Part shown: piece by piece, positions 34,918-43,401 of the stretch
Position numbering within the stretch: the first letter of the stretch is position 1
Layout: each line of letters starts with the position of its first letter
From: Moritella sp. Urea-trap-13
GTDB taxonomy: Bacteria; Pseudomonadota; Gammaproteobacteria; Enterobacterales; Moritellaceae
Direction of reading: 5' to 3'
NCBI RefSeq assembly: GCF_002836355.1
Contig: NZ_PJCA01000031.1
Span: 930,001-994,000 of the forward strand
Length of the DNA stretch: 64,000 nucleotides
The notes under the pieces: model-generated
The model's database searches: none
What the model was told of the DNA's origin: nothing
What the model saw: only the letters and a program-made list of their open reading frames with translations
Translations under genes and position numbers: made by a program

Positions 34918-35363
34918 GTTGGATAACGTCTCTGTTTAGTTTTATTTCGGCCCCGATTGCCGATTTATCGGGTAGCTATCGCGAGCGTAAACGTATTGCT
35001 GCTGAGATGGCCGCATCGATTGCGACTGCAGAAGGTAACCTTAAACTGGCCAAGTTGGACGCAGAAGCTAAGCGCTTGGCGAACCAGGAAGGTAACGACG
35101 CTGATTATGATCTGCAGGTGTTGAAGAACCGGCGCGAATCGATAATGGATGAAGTTATTATTACGGTGTTTTTAGGTTTGTTCATTGCGCACTTTGTACC
35201 ACAACTGCAGCCGTATATGGCGGATGGTTGGCAAGCTATGGGTTATAAAGGTGCGCCCTGGTACTTTGAATTTGTGATTGTAGGTATTGCGGTTTCAACG
35301 TTGGGATTGATGCGGTTGTTTAGGGCATTCTGGGGAAGTAAGAATACGAAAGGGGCTGGTTAG
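34914..35363 (+). CDS. Phage membrane protein with coiled coil (lysis-associated)
   Basis: 149 residues. An amphipathic start, a charged helical stretch (ERKRIAAEMAASIATAEGNLKLAKLDAEAKRLA, about 23-56), then two membrane segments (VIITVFLGLFIAHFV and WYFEFVIVGIAVSTLGLM). It is translationally coupled to the holin (ATGA). A lysis role such as holin partner or inner-membrane spanin is likely by position. No enzyme motif. Confidence 0.6.
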   Translation: MSWITSLFSFISAPIADLSGSYRERKRIAAEMAASIATAEGNLKLAKLDAEAKRLANQEGNDADYDLQVLKNRRESIMDEVIITVFLGLFIAHFVPQLQPYMADGWQAMGYKGAPWYFEFVIVGIAVSTLGLMRLFRAFWGSKNTKGAG

Positions 35364-35369
35364 CCCCTT
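35350..35369 (+). terminator. Hairpin at the end of the portal-holin operon
   Basis: AAGGGGCT-GGTT-AGCCCCTT, a perfect 8-bp stem that includes the stop codon of the last gene. There is no T run after it, so it may act with Rho or mainly protect the RNA end. Confidence 0.55.
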
Positions 35370-35395
35370 AGTTGGCCTGCTCAAGATGATTTAAC

Positions 35396-35489
35396 GATCA
35401 ACGCCTGCTAAGCGGAATTAATGTTTGGCTATAATCGCGAAGCGATGGCCTACTGTTATTTTTCCGTTTAAGCAACTTATATGTTAGAT
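35396..35489 (-). other. attC site inside the prophage
   Basis: Minus strand from ATCTAACATATAAGTTGCTT, through AAACGGAAAAATAACAGTAGGC and GCCAAACATTAATTCCGC, to TTAGCAGGCGTTGATC. Left end ATCTAAC is a perfect RYYYAAC. Outer arms (TTAAACGGAA / TTCCGCTTAG) and inner arms (AACAGTAGGC / GCCAAAC) both pair, like the long type at 11576. It starts 1 bp after the stop of the dual-OB gene. Confidence 0.7.
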
Positions 35490-35490
35490 T

Positions 35491-36090
35491 TTAGTACCAA
35501 CCAGATAATTGCATATAACAACGCTCTTCAAACTCTTCAGGGGCAGGGCTCCACCAACGAGCTAAAGACACACGAACGAGTGTCCCTACTGGGATAGATT
35601 CAACCGCAGGCTGTAACCCAACATATTTCACCTCGTAATATTCACCTTTAACTTTATAACGAGATTTTCCTTCGACTAAACATAGTTCTTTTGTGGTGAG
35701 CCAAAAACCAACACTATTATCTGGCAATCCATTACTTTGATTTATATAAGGTGAACCATTTCTCGTAAAACCGAGTTTATTGTTGAATAAACCAGTAATA
35801 CAACCTTTAAAAGGCGCTACGCGTTTTTGAATATAAGTAGATAAATCTGGAATGCGTTTAATAAAAATTTGTTTTTTAACCATGACGTCTTCAATGTGTG
35901 GCGGAGTGACATTTTGACGAGATTCATACCTAATTCTCCACGATTCACCTATTTCAAATTGAGTGTCATATCCCTGATTATTACCATTACTTGTTAAAAG
36001 GCGAACATATTTACCAGAAGAAACATCATACCCTCCAACGCAATATCCTTTCGACATTCGAGTTTTCGACGTTATAACAACCTTTTTCAC
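35491..36090 (-). CDS. Dual-OB-domain-like protein (cassette operon, third gene)
   Basis: About 199 residues from the GTG at 36090, overlapped with the previous stop (GTGA, with GGAGG upstream); the open frame extends 22 codons further inside the DUF488 gene. The first half (VVITSKTRMSKGYCVGGYDVSSGKYVRLL, GYDTQFEIGESWRIRYE, PPHIEDVMV) and second half (GLPDNSVGFWLTTKELCL, RYKVKGEYYEVKYVGLQP, VRVSLARWWSP) both look like small beta barrels. I believe this is the dual-OB family that travels with DUF488 proteins; nucleic-acid binding is likely. No catalytic residues are obvious. Confidence 0.6.
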   Translation of the reverse strand: MKKVVITSKTRMSKGYCVGGYDVSSGKYVRLLTSNGNNQGYDTQFEIGESWRIRYESRQNVTPPHIEDVMVKKQIFIKRIPDLSTYIQKRVAPFKGCITGLFNNKLGFTRNGSPYINQSNGLPDNSVGFWLTTKELCLVEGKSRYKVKGEYYEVKYVGLQPAVESIPVGTLVRVSLARWWSPAPEEFEERCYMQLSGWY

Positions 36091-36563
36091 AGATGGACTA
36101 CCTCCAATGACGAATCTATACCAATAAGATTCTTTGTTACCAGAGATCGATGACAAGCATGATGTTCTTGTTCAACACAGAAGAAAGCAATGGATTCCCC
36201 TTGTTCTATGGCTGTAAACTCTTCAGAAAAATTATAGTCATCTAAAATCTCTTTTTGATAAAGACAACAAAAATCATTACTTAATAAACCTCTGTCTCTT
36301 TTTTTTATATTTGAGCTAATATCTTGGTTTTTTTGAACTTCTCGAATAGCTGAAGTAGGAGCTAAATGCTTTAAATGCTTGTAATCAATATTTATATCAA
36401 TTAGTTTTTTTTGTAAATAATTGCTATTTACAAATTTATACTTAGCCCCTCTTACACCCCTTCTTTGCCTTATATCAAAGAAACATGTAATCCCATTGTT
36501 AATAAGAGAACTGAAAAACTCCTCTTCAGATTTACCATAAACCCCTATTGTATAAATTTTCAT
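36087..36563 (-). CDS. DUF488 family protein, second copy (cassette operon)
   Basis: 158 residues. MKIYTIGVYGKSEEEFFSSLINNGITCFFDIRQRRGVRGAKYKFVN at the start is the DUF488 pattern (IG-Y..., FDIR), and the C-terminal IAFFCVEQEHHACHRSLVTKNL keeps the C..E...CHR motif. It is clearly diverged from the first copy. The RGVRGAKYKFVN loop is typical of the version found next to dual-OB proteins. Biochemical role unknown. It starts 3 bp after the first copy and overlaps the third gene. Confidence 0.8.
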   Translation of the reverse strand: MKIYTIGVYGKSEEEFFSSLINNGITCFFDIRQRRGVRGAKYKFVNSNYLQKKLIDINIDYKHLKHLAPTSAIREVQKNQDISSNIKKRDRGLLSNDFCCLYQKEILDDYNFSEEFTAIEQGESIAFFCVEQEHHACHRSLVTKNLIGIDSSLEVVHL

Positions 36564-36566
36564 TAA

Positions 36567-37097
36567 TCACCTATATCTTTTTACTGATGTAAACTCATCA
36601 TCAAACATCGAGTATTGACCTTTTGTTATTCGGTCTATTATTTCTTTTTGGTTTCTAACTACATTTTTTTCATCTAAGTGCTTTATTTCGATGTTTTTAT
36701 TAGCTAGTTCTTTCCCTATTAACTTAGAACGGTGGCATTGTTCAGGCTTCATTTCAGCACACATAATTGACACATTAACAGGCAAAGAGTTAGCTTTTAT
36801 CAACCTTTCTAAACCAGCTTGAAACAAATCACTAATTGCGGTCTTTCGGTAATCTACTTTACCATCGGTATAACAGCGAGGATCACTTGGCAGTCCTCCA
36901 ACGGAGTCACCCATAAAGACATATCTAATGCCATGATCTCTTAGAAAAGCTTGTAAATTTTCTTTATTAAAGTCGGGGCTATACTTCGAAAATGGTTTGG
37001 TTCTTACGTCAATTAAATATTTAACGCCATGTTCCACCAATGTTTGTGTAAATTGCTCGATATCTCTGCGACTATAACCAATGGAAATAATTGACAT
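36567..37097 (-). CDS. DUF488 family protein, first copy (cassette operon)
   Basis: 176 residues. SIISIGYSRRDIEQFTQTLVEHGVKYLIDVRTKPFSKYSPDFNKENLQAFLRDHGIRY, VGGLPSDPR and MCAEMKPEQCHRSKLIGKEL carry all DUF488 signatures, including IDVR-P-SK and the CAE-P--CHR motif thought to line an active or metal site. Cytosolic. First gene of a tight three-gene operon bounded by attC-like sites. Function unknown; its recurrent presence on mobile DNA makes a defence or nucleotide-damage role plausible. Confidence 0.85.
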   Translation of the reverse strand: MSIISIGYSRRDIEQFTQTLVEHGVKYLIDVRTKPFSKYSPDFNKENLQAFLRDHGIRYVFMGDSVGGLPSDPRCYTDGKVDYRKTAISDLFQAGLERLIKANSLPVNVSIMCAEMKPEQCHRSKLIGKELANKNIEIKHLDEKNVVRNQKEIIDRITKGQYSMFDDEFTSVKRYR

Positions 37098-37150
37098 AAA
37101 TACTCCTAATTATTCAATTTTCACAATACCACGCTATAGTGATGCAGTAA

Positions 37151-37243
37151 ATCTAACGTCTTAGTAATTGTGCTTTGCGTTCTTTGCAAAGCTCAATCGC
37201 TTGTTGGACTTGGCTGCTGCCACGTCCAACAGTTTGTTATACG
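37151..37243 (-). other. attC site upstream of the DUF488 operon
   Basis: Minus strand from GTATAACAAACTGTTGGACG to AATTACTAAGACGTTAGAT. The right end GTTAGAT is a perfect GTTRRRY. Inner arms (TTGGACGTGGCAGC / GCCAAGTCCAA) pair. With the site at 35396-35489 it brackets the DUF488 operon. A classic cassette extends from here to 35396. Confidence 0.65.
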
Positions 37244-37856
37244 GAATTCCGGTTTAATTTCATTATTACAAACAATACCAAATATACTATTAATTACAAA
37301 CAGATAGTGGTAAATAGCGGTTCTAATCATATAAAACTTAGGCAGAAACAAGAATTGTATTTATATTGACCTATATAAACACAAAAACAAGAAGAAAAAC
37401 CATTAAATTTCAACTACCTGCATTTCACATATATGTAAAATAAAGATAATTTGGCATTATAAATCATCTATATTTCGTAAAAAAGAGCAAACCTATAATT
37501 CCTGTATATCAACTAGGTCACTTTCTACTAAAGGTTTTGCTTGATGCCTTGTCACTTTGTGTCAAAACCTGTCACAACTTTGACATTAGCGATCTTTAAA
37601 TGATCGTTGAGATCCTTTGTAAGTAAGGCTTAGGCAATATCAGCGTGTCCATCGTTGTGTCAAAAACGCAAAAAAATTGCGAAAATGCGGTAGGCGAAGA
37701 GGAGTGAATTTATCGTGGGCTCACGCGCATGATTAAACATTTTACTCAACCATCTGCAATGTCTATGTATTATAACGAACATGTCATACAACTGTATAAA
37801 ACAACAGTTAAGTATCGTATAATTTATAGGTCAGTATTTGAATTAAGTGGATGTTT
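37244..37856. other. Intergenic region, candidate cos area
   Basis: No gene of useful length. The left half is very AT-rich. From about 37560 it becomes more structured: CGATC-TTTAAAT-GATCG (37590-37606), repeated TGTCAAAA/TGTCACAA words, and a GC-richer stretch with GCGGTAGGCGAAGAGG near 37690. In P2 the cos site lies at the same map position, between the portal side and the replication side, so cos may be here. I cannot identify it by sequence. Confidence 0.35.
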
Positions 37857-38108
37857 ATGCGAGTAGTTTGCCCTGAGTGCGGCGTTAAAAGCCGTATACA
37901 AAAAACGAATAGAATTTCGAATAGCTATACAGATTTATATTGCAGTTGTAATAATGCGGAGTGTGGTCATTCGTTTGTGATGAATCTTAGTTTTAGTCAT
38001 ACGTTAAGCCCTTCAGCTAAAACAACAACTCAGATGGCAATTAGTCTAATGAAAGGTTTGGCGCCCGAACAGCGCCAAGAACTACAGCTACAGCTTTCGA
38101 TTTTGTAA
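37857..38108 (+). CDS. ogr: Ogr/Delta-like zinc-finger late activator
   Basis: About 83 residues, started at the ATG at 37857 (MRVVCPECG). CPECG...CSCNNAECGHSFVM is the Ogr/Delta pattern, four cysteines holding one zinc (CxxC, then C-x-C and C). The P2 homologue contacts the RNA polymerase alpha subunit and turns on late promoters. The C-terminal part is longer than in P2 Ogr and ends in a helix (LAPEQRQELQLQLSIL). Its likely targets are the divergent late promoters at 31.6 kb. Confidence 0.85.
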   Translation: MRVVCPECGVKSRIQKTNRISNSYTDLYCSCNNAECGHSFVMNLSFSHTLSPSAKTTTQMAISLMKGLAPEQRQELQLQLSIL

Positions 38109-38209
38109 CGCATTCAATGAGGTCTGCCACGATGAATCTACCAAACACACAGTACTCCATCAAAAAATTATTATGTGTAGCCAACAACATAACTACTTTA
38201 TTAATTAAA
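38109..38209. other. Gap between ogr and RelA/SpoT genes
   Basis: AT-rich, no gene and no clear terminator. The ogr gene and the RelA/SpoT gene converge on it. Confidence 0.5.
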
Positions 38210-39394
38210 TTATTTTTTTTTGGTAGGCGGTTTTGCTTTTTTAACTTCAGTATCTTTATTTTTTAACGTAGTTGCAGCATCAGTAAGTGAATTTCTGGCT
38301 ACACCTGCGCTGTCCCCCCAAATAATAGACTCTGTCAATGACATTGTATTTAATTGTGAATTACGAAATTTATCTACACTTAATAGTGTAATGTCATTTT
38401 TGAACGCTTCAATACTTGCATCCTTTAATACTTCTCGCTTAGCTGATGATAACCTTTCAATCTCACTCCATGTTATCGGTACATTTACTTTGGTTGCATT
38501 AGATGAACTATTTCTTAACTTTTCAATCTCAGCATTTAATTCTAAAACCGTGCTTTCTACATTTTTGTTTTTATTTTTCTCTTTTGATAATTCTTTAGCT
38601 AACTCTTCTATTCTAGAAATATGATCTTCTTGTTCTTTATTTTTACGTCCAAGTTCTACTTCTTTAAGTGATATATCAGAAACTAAATCATTAACGAATG
38701 TTCCCATTTCATCAGCACTACCTGCCATCCGGTTAAATATCGTAAGGAAATATGATACTAATTCATTATTAGAAAAATTGGGGTATCTTACTTTATGATC
38801 AATCTCACTCCAACCTTCTTCAAAAATTGTTCTCATTTGAATTTCAGAAACAATCTTTTTCAATGTAGGCTGAGTTGATATTATATAATGAATAGAACGA
38901 TATCCAGCTGGATGAACTTGAACGTCACATTTGTGTTCCTTATAGCTATCGATGATGCTCCCTTGATCGCCTTCACGAATATAAGCCGTAACGGTTTCAA
39001 GTGGTTTCCAGCAACCAAGAATATATTGATTAATTTCAAACCACTCATATTTAAATAAGTGTAGGACTCTAACACCAACTAAATCAGTTATAATTTCAGA
39101 GTAATTGACTACGGAAATATCTTTATACTTTGGATTTTTTTGAGATCGTTTTCTAACTATTTTTTCAAGTAAATGTTGGGCATCTTTTACTCGCCATCTA
39201 ACAGAGTGTACGTGTTTACATTTTTGCAACACTTTAGCTAGAAACTCAGCAGCTTCATTCAAGTGAGGAACGCTATCCAGATAGTCGGCTTCAATTTCAG
39301 AGAGTTCCTCGACGCTGATATCAGCTAGTTCCCAATTTTCTTTCGAAATCCTATTTTTATGTAAAAATTCTTCTAAATTCATTTTTATACCCAT
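38210..39394 (-). CDS. RelA/SpoT-domain protein with coiled-coil tail (prophage cargo)
   Basis: 394 residues (an ATG four codons inside is an equal start). The N-terminal ~215 residues are a (p)ppGpp-synthetase-type domain: VHSVRWRVKDAQHLLEKI (about 62-79), DLVGVRV (104-110), AGYRSIHYII (163-172), SEIQMRT (183-189) and WSEIDHKVRY (195-204), so the substrate residues seem intact. No hydrolase (HD) domain. Residues ~245-295 form a coiled coil, and the end is Lys-rich (KKAKPPTKKK). It could make ppGpp-like alarmones or, like toxSAS/CapRel proteins, modify tRNA in response to a phage. Its place between ogr and rep is that of P2 tin/old, which exclude other phages. Confidence 0.8.
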   Translation of the reverse strand: MGIKMNLEEFLHKNRISKENWELADISVEELSEIEADYLDSVPHLNEAAEFLAKVLQKCKHVHSVRWRVKDAQHLLEKIVRKRSQKNPKYKDISVVNYSEIITDLVGVRVLHLFKYEWFEINQYILGCWKPLETVTAYIREGDQGSIIDSYKEHKCDVQVHPAGYRSIHYIISTQPTLKKIVSEIQMRTIFEEGWSEIDHKVRYPNFSNNELVSYFLTIFNRMAGSADEMGTFVNDLVSDISLKEVELGRKNKEQEDHISRIEELAKELSKEKNKNKNVESTVLELNAEIEKLRNSSSNATKVNVPITWSEIERLSSAKREVLKDASIEAFKNDITLLSVDKFRNSQLNTMSLTESIIWGDSAGVARNSLTDAATTLKNKDTEVKKAKPPTKKK

Positions 39395-39839
39395 ATTAAT
39401 TAAAAAGCCTAACGCACCCCATTAATCCAACAAAGCACCATACTAAAACGTCCAGATCTAAAGCATCACCTTAATGACTTAATTCATCATTATTGATCTT
39501 CGATTGTTTAGAATTTAATAGTTGTTCACTATGCAACTAATAAACATCCAATGTAATATTTAACATCGTAATATTACTCTGATAAAGCTAACCTAACCAA
39601 TAACTTAACATTTATCTGTGATATGAAACTATAATATTATTCTGTATGGAACTAAAGTTGTATATAGATACAGAAAATGCTAAAAATCAATTTGATATGG
39701 GTGTTATTTATTCTAGATTGATACGTCATGATTCAAAATAGTAAACGTATTATTCTAGACTTGCGCCAGCAATCATTTGATGGCGCTTATCCAGCCTGTT
39801 CATAAAGTACATTTCCAATAGTCGCTGTTCCTGGTATCG
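39395..39839. other. AT-rich intergenic region between cargo and rep
   Basis: No firm gene. GCCTAAC at 39406-39412 is on the minus strand a GTTAGGC, a perfect attC right-end consensus just upstream of the RelA/SpoT start, but I find no matching left half. At about 39560-39580 there is GTAATATT and the palindrome GTAATATTAC. A 31-codon plus-strand ORF (39649-39744) has no ribosome site and is left out. Confidence 0.4.
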
Positions 39840-39974
39840 CTAACTGTCGTCTTCGTTTTGTATTTCAGATATCAACATCAACAAATACAGCACAACATCA
39901 GTATTATCACTCAATGTATCCTGTGCAGCCGCGATAACGACAAAATCTCTAGCACGTTCCTGTAACGCTTTCAT
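39840..39974 (-). CDS. 44-residue protein between rep and cargo
   Basis: Starts MKALQERARDFVVIAAA and ends SEIQNEDDS, with GAGG upstream of the ATG at good distance. One long amphipathic helix with a hydrophobic middle (VVLYLLMLISEI). It follows rep on the same strand. Similar short helical proteins occur after replication genes in P2-like phages, but I cannot name it. Confidence 0.5.
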   Translation of the reverse strand: MKALQERARDFVVIAAAQDTLSDNTDVVLYLLMLISEIQNEDDS

Positions 39975-40071
39975 AACGGACCTCAACAAAAAACTACTGT
40001 ATAAGAATACAGTGGTTATTTACGGTTGTAAACAGATGCATTTCACACTATGTAGTCATATATACAATAGG

Positions 40072-42498
40072 TTAGCCCCAGTCCCAACTTTCCCAGCTCT
40101 CCCAACCAGGTACAAAATCAACAGTATTATCCGTCTTAGGCCCTGTAGTATCCCAGCCATCCCAGACTTCTGTTTCTTCAGGCCTTATATCGACCAGTTC
40201 GGGCGGGTGATATTGATTCTCAGCATAATAGCTCTGCTTCAATTTCACGATGTGGTCTTTATCAACTCTGATTTGTGCACCTTGGCCCATAACATTGACC
40301 AGGTGATCATCTAAATGAATACCGCGCCTTTTCAAAAGCGCTTTAATTCCAGTATTTAATCTGCCGCTCTGGGAGGGCGTACAGTTATTGACAGAACTCC
40401 GAGAAGGCAGGTCAAGACCAGTCAAAACCTCAGCACCTTCGGTGCTACTTGTGCTCGCTTCACTATCGAGCAATGCTTGTGACTTCGGTTGTATCTTCCA
40501 TTTACGTGTACGGGTGTTAACAGCATCATCACCGACGACTTGAAAGCCTTTGAGCTTAGAAACTAATTCACCATATTCGTTGCCCATTTCGGCAGTGTCA
40601 TAATCATTACGGATCAGTAAATCTTTACGTGATACAAATGGCCCACCTTGCGCCATGACATATCCAGCGAAGTCACCTTTATCTGCCGCTTTCATTGCAT
40701 CGGATGCGGCAGCTGCATTGGTTTTTAATTCAGGTTTGTACTTATCAGTGATCACTTCCCATCGTTGTAATGAGCCCATAGCTTCATAATTTAAACGCGG
40801 GCCGTGGAAATTTAACTGAGGACCCATAAAGGTTGGGTCTTGGTCAGGGAATAGTTCGTTGAATAAGTTGTGCAGTTGCTTACTACTTAACGTAGTTACA
40901 AAGCTTTTGAAGGCATTTTTATCGTTATTAGCATAACGGCGTAATTCACGGTAAGTGGTAACCGGTGCACCACCAATAGGTTGAAATTGACGGATACGCC
41001 AGCGACTCGCCCAGGCGGTAACGTGCGCGGCCATTTCTCTTTGGTCACGGCCTGTTTCATCATCCAGCTCACCATCCATGCCATAACCATCAATGTTTTT
41101 ACTGATGTATTTAGCTATATAGCCCGTTGCAGTACCTTTGCTTGGATCCATCATTTTCACATCACAGCGAGGGCGATAATCTAATGGACCAACAATTGGT
41201 TTTCGGTAAACCTTTGGGAATAGCTCCGTTACTTCTTCATTAATTGCATAACCAATGAAAATCTCACGGATACGATCAACATGCTCTGGTTGCATGAACA
41301 TCAGTAAATGCCAATGTGGTGTGCCATCATGATGAGGTTCAGCAACACGCATACCAAAAACAGGCAACTCCTCGCGTTTTAGTTGCGCACGTATTCTTGC
41401 CCATATTTGGCATAAATAACGTTGTGCCTCTTTCGGGCTGTTACCCAACCATTGATCAACAAAACCCCCTTGCTTACGAGTGTTATGGTATTTAGAAGGT
41501 GCAGTAAGCGTTAGAAACAACCCATCACAACCCATTGCGGTTGCAATACCTTGATACCCAGCCATACGAACCATTAACTCACAACGTCTAATTGCAGGGT
41601 TAGCGGTCGATTTATAGAACATGTCATAGAGGGCAATTTCTTCACCAGAATCTTCATCAAAGATAGACATACCTTTGATGAAATCTCTGTTGCGTTGCTT
41701 TTGGTTTTTCCATTCATGCATGCAGTCACGCGAACAATACGGGCTTGCCGCTTTCTGCACTTGCCCAACGGCAATAGCAAGATGTTCTCGCATAGCCATG
41801 CGCTTTTTGTTTAACTTGTTTTCCCAAGCACGTTGGCATGCTAAACGTAAAATGCCACATTCAGCTTCAGACTGATGCAAACCATCGTTTCTGTTGTAAG
41901 GAGGTGTATAACCAAATGATCTGCATTCGTCTTGTAGACTCTCAAACACAGCAACAATCACGTTGGCATAATCTTTATGGTTGGCTTTTTCGCTTTCAAT
42001 TAACGATTCTAATTTACCTGTAAAAAAATCAGCGAATTGCTGACTTAGTTTTTTAATTTCACTCTTATCCATTTCAGCTAATAGCTTTTCGCGTGACAAG
42101 TCATTGTTGTGCACATAGGCATTTCTGAATTTGAATTGGCGTTTATATTGAGCAAGCACTTTCTGTAAGCGTGGGTTTATCTTCTCACCAACTGTTTTCA
42201 GTAGGTACAAGTTGGCAGCTGAGCGGCCTTGTTGCTTAAAGGTTTTATTATATCGTTCAGCAAAATAACGGCTAAGGTAATGTGGCATGTCACCAAAGAA
42301 CTGTTTACGCCATTCATGATCATCAATCTCAGGGTTAACCTGAAACATCGCATTTTCAATAAGCGACATTTCAGGTTGTTGGAATTCTTTGCCTTGCACA
42401 GGAGTACGGGAAGGCTTGCGACTGCAGTCCTCCCCACTTTCTATCATTCCAATAATAGTTTTAGGGCCTGAAGATGAATGCTTTATAGTAGCTTTCAT
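40072..42498 (-). CDS. Replication initiator endonuclease (gpA-like, HUH family)
   Basis: About 808 residues from the ATG at 42498, which overlaps the previous stop (GTATGA). A zinc-like CSRDCMHEW lies near 285. The HUH motif is GTPHWHLLMF (His about 395 and 397), and the catalytic pair is YIAKYISKN, two tyrosines four apart (about 458 and 462), as in P2 gpA. It nicks one strand at the phage origin, probably inside its own gene as in P2, and starts rolling-circle replication. The C-terminal part (KALLKRRGIHLDDHLVN) is also in other gpA proteins. Confidence 0.9.
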   Translation of the reverse strand: MKATIKHSSSGPKTIIGMIESGEDCSRKPSRTPVQGKEFQQPEMSLIENAMFQVNPEIDDHEWRKQFFGDMPHYLSRYFAERYNKTFKQQGRSAANLYLLKTVGEKINPRLQKVLAQYKRQFKFRNAYVHNNDLSREKLLAEMDKSEIKKLSQQFADFFTGKLESLIESEKANHKDYANVIVAVFESLQDECRSFGYTPPYNRNDGLHQSEAECGILRLACQRAWENKLNKKRMAMREHLAIAVGQVQKAASPYCSRDCMHEWKNQKQRNRDFIKGMSIFDEDSGEEIALYDMFYKSTANPAIRRCELMVRMAGYQGIATAMGCDGLFLTLTAPSKYHNTRKQGGFVDQWLGNSPKEAQRYLCQIWARIRAQLKREELPVFGMRVAEPHHDGTPHWHLLMFMQPEHVDRIREIFIGYAINEEVTELFPKVYRKPIVGPLDYRPRCDVKMMDPSKGTATGYIAKYISKNIDGYGMDGELDDETGRDQREMAAHVTAWASRWRIRQFQPIGGAPVTTYRELRRYANNDKNAFKSFVTTLSSKQLHNLFNELFPDQDPTFMGPQLNFHGPRLNYEAMGSLQRWEVITDKYKPELKTNAAAASDAMKAADKGDFAGYVMAQGGPFVSRKDLLIRNDYDTAEMGNEYGELVSKLKGFQVVGDDAVNTRTRKWKIQPKSQALLDSEASTSSTEGAEVLTGLDLPSRSSVNNCTPSQSGRLNTGIKALLKRRGIHLDDHLVNVMGQGAQIRVDKDHIVKLKQSYYAENQYHPPELVDIRPEETEVWDGWDTTGPKTDNTVDFVPGWESWESWDWG

Positions 42499-42722
42499 AC
42501 TTCTGCATAGTCCTGTGTATTCAAAACCATGTAACCGCCCTGACCTTTTAAGCGACGGATCACACCACGGAAAATCTGACGACAATTCAGCTGGTGACAC
42601 GCATTACTCACTGCGTCAGCTTTATTATCAAACTCGCCTATTTCTACAGTTCGATATTCAACTGTTTTAGGGAATGTCCGCATACCACCATCAGGACCAA
42701 GTTCGATTGCTATATACATCAT
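42495..42722 (-). CDS. Small early phage protein upstream of rep
   Basis: About 75 residues (MMYIAIELGPDGGMRTF, then CHQLNCRQIFRGVIRRLKGQGGYMV), starting in the previous stop codon (ATGATG) and ending in the start of rep. Mixed alpha/beta with a basic helix (RGVIRRLKG) that might bind nucleic acid. No family recognised. Tightly coupled to rep. Confidence 0.65.
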   Translation of the reverse strand: MMYIAIELGPDGGMRTFPKTVEYRTVEIGEFDNKADAVSNACHQLNCRQIFRGVIRRLKGQGGYMVLNTQDYAEV

Positions 42723-43105
42723 GCGACCATCCAGATAGTTGTATTGTGGATCTCGAGTGTTTGTTCCCACCACAATTCAATGCAGGCAACGAGCTTGGTT
42801 AAGGCAAAACCTTGCGCCATAAAGTACACAGAACGGATAGCACCTAGCGCAATTTGTTCTTCAGTTGAATTAGTTTCAGAACAAGTCACCACGCTTTGCC
42901 AAAATGCAAATACAGTGATTAATACCTCTTCTTGCTTTAGCGTTGCGTAAAGGTTGAAATGAAAGCTAGGCATAGCAAGGGCGTCATTGCGACCGGCATC
43001 AACACATTCAAACAAATCGATAATCCAATCCGCTTTATCTTCATTGATACCAAGCGAGTGCAGCGCCAGACGAACATCTTCAACAGGTGCTAAAATACGT
43101 TTCAT
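42719..43105 (-). CDS. Early phage protein of unknown function
   Basis: 128 residues, helix-rich and acidic (MKRILAPVEDVRLALHSLGINEDKADWIIDLFECVDAG). ATGA/overlap coupling on both sides puts it in the early operon. No family recognised. Confidence 0.6.
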   Translation of the reverse strand: MKRILAPVEDVRLALHSLGINEDKADWIIDLFECVDAGRNDALAMPSFHFNLYATLKQEEVLITVFAFWQSVVTCSETNSTEEQIALGAIRSVYFMAQGFALTKLVACIELWWEQTLEIHNTTIWMVA

Positions 43106-43392
43106 GCCGCTACCTCGCTTTTAATTAGATTGCTTAGTTCGTTATACGCAGAAGTGACTTGTTTGAATGCGGTTAGTCCATCTAGGTAAATCGTTTGGTC
43201 CATCAGTTTGTGGGTAGCCAAAGTATTAGGGGTTTTCGCACAGTTAAAATAGGCCTTATCAACGGCGGTAATCTCTAGTGCATCGGCATGACCAATATAA
43301 CGAACTGATACACTCACCTTTTCAGGCTTAGCAATGGCAATAAACATCAATTCGTTGATCACATCATTCATTGTTGAATTTGGTTTAATCAT
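43102..43392 (-). CDS. Early phage protein of unknown function
   Basis: 96 residues. Beta-rich first part (VSVSVRYIGHADALEITAV) and a C-terminal helix (FKQVTSAYNELSNLIKSEV). Its end overlaps the start of the next gene. No family recognised. Confidence 0.6.
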   Translation of the reverse strand: MIKPNSTMNDVINELMFIAIAKPEKVSVSVRYIGHADALEITAVDKAYFNCAKTPNTLATHKLMDQTIYLDGLTAFKQVTSAYNELSNLIKSEVAA

Positions 43393-43401
43393 GGTATTCC
43401 C

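Noticed and set aside
39406-39412. attC right end upstream of the RelA/SpoT gene
   Set aside because: GTTAGGC is a perfect consensus, but no left half or pairing arms can be found, so a full site is not claimed.
39649-39744. 31-codon plus-strand ORF upstream of the RelA/SpoT gene
   Set aside because: No ribosome site and nothing recognisable; too short to support.
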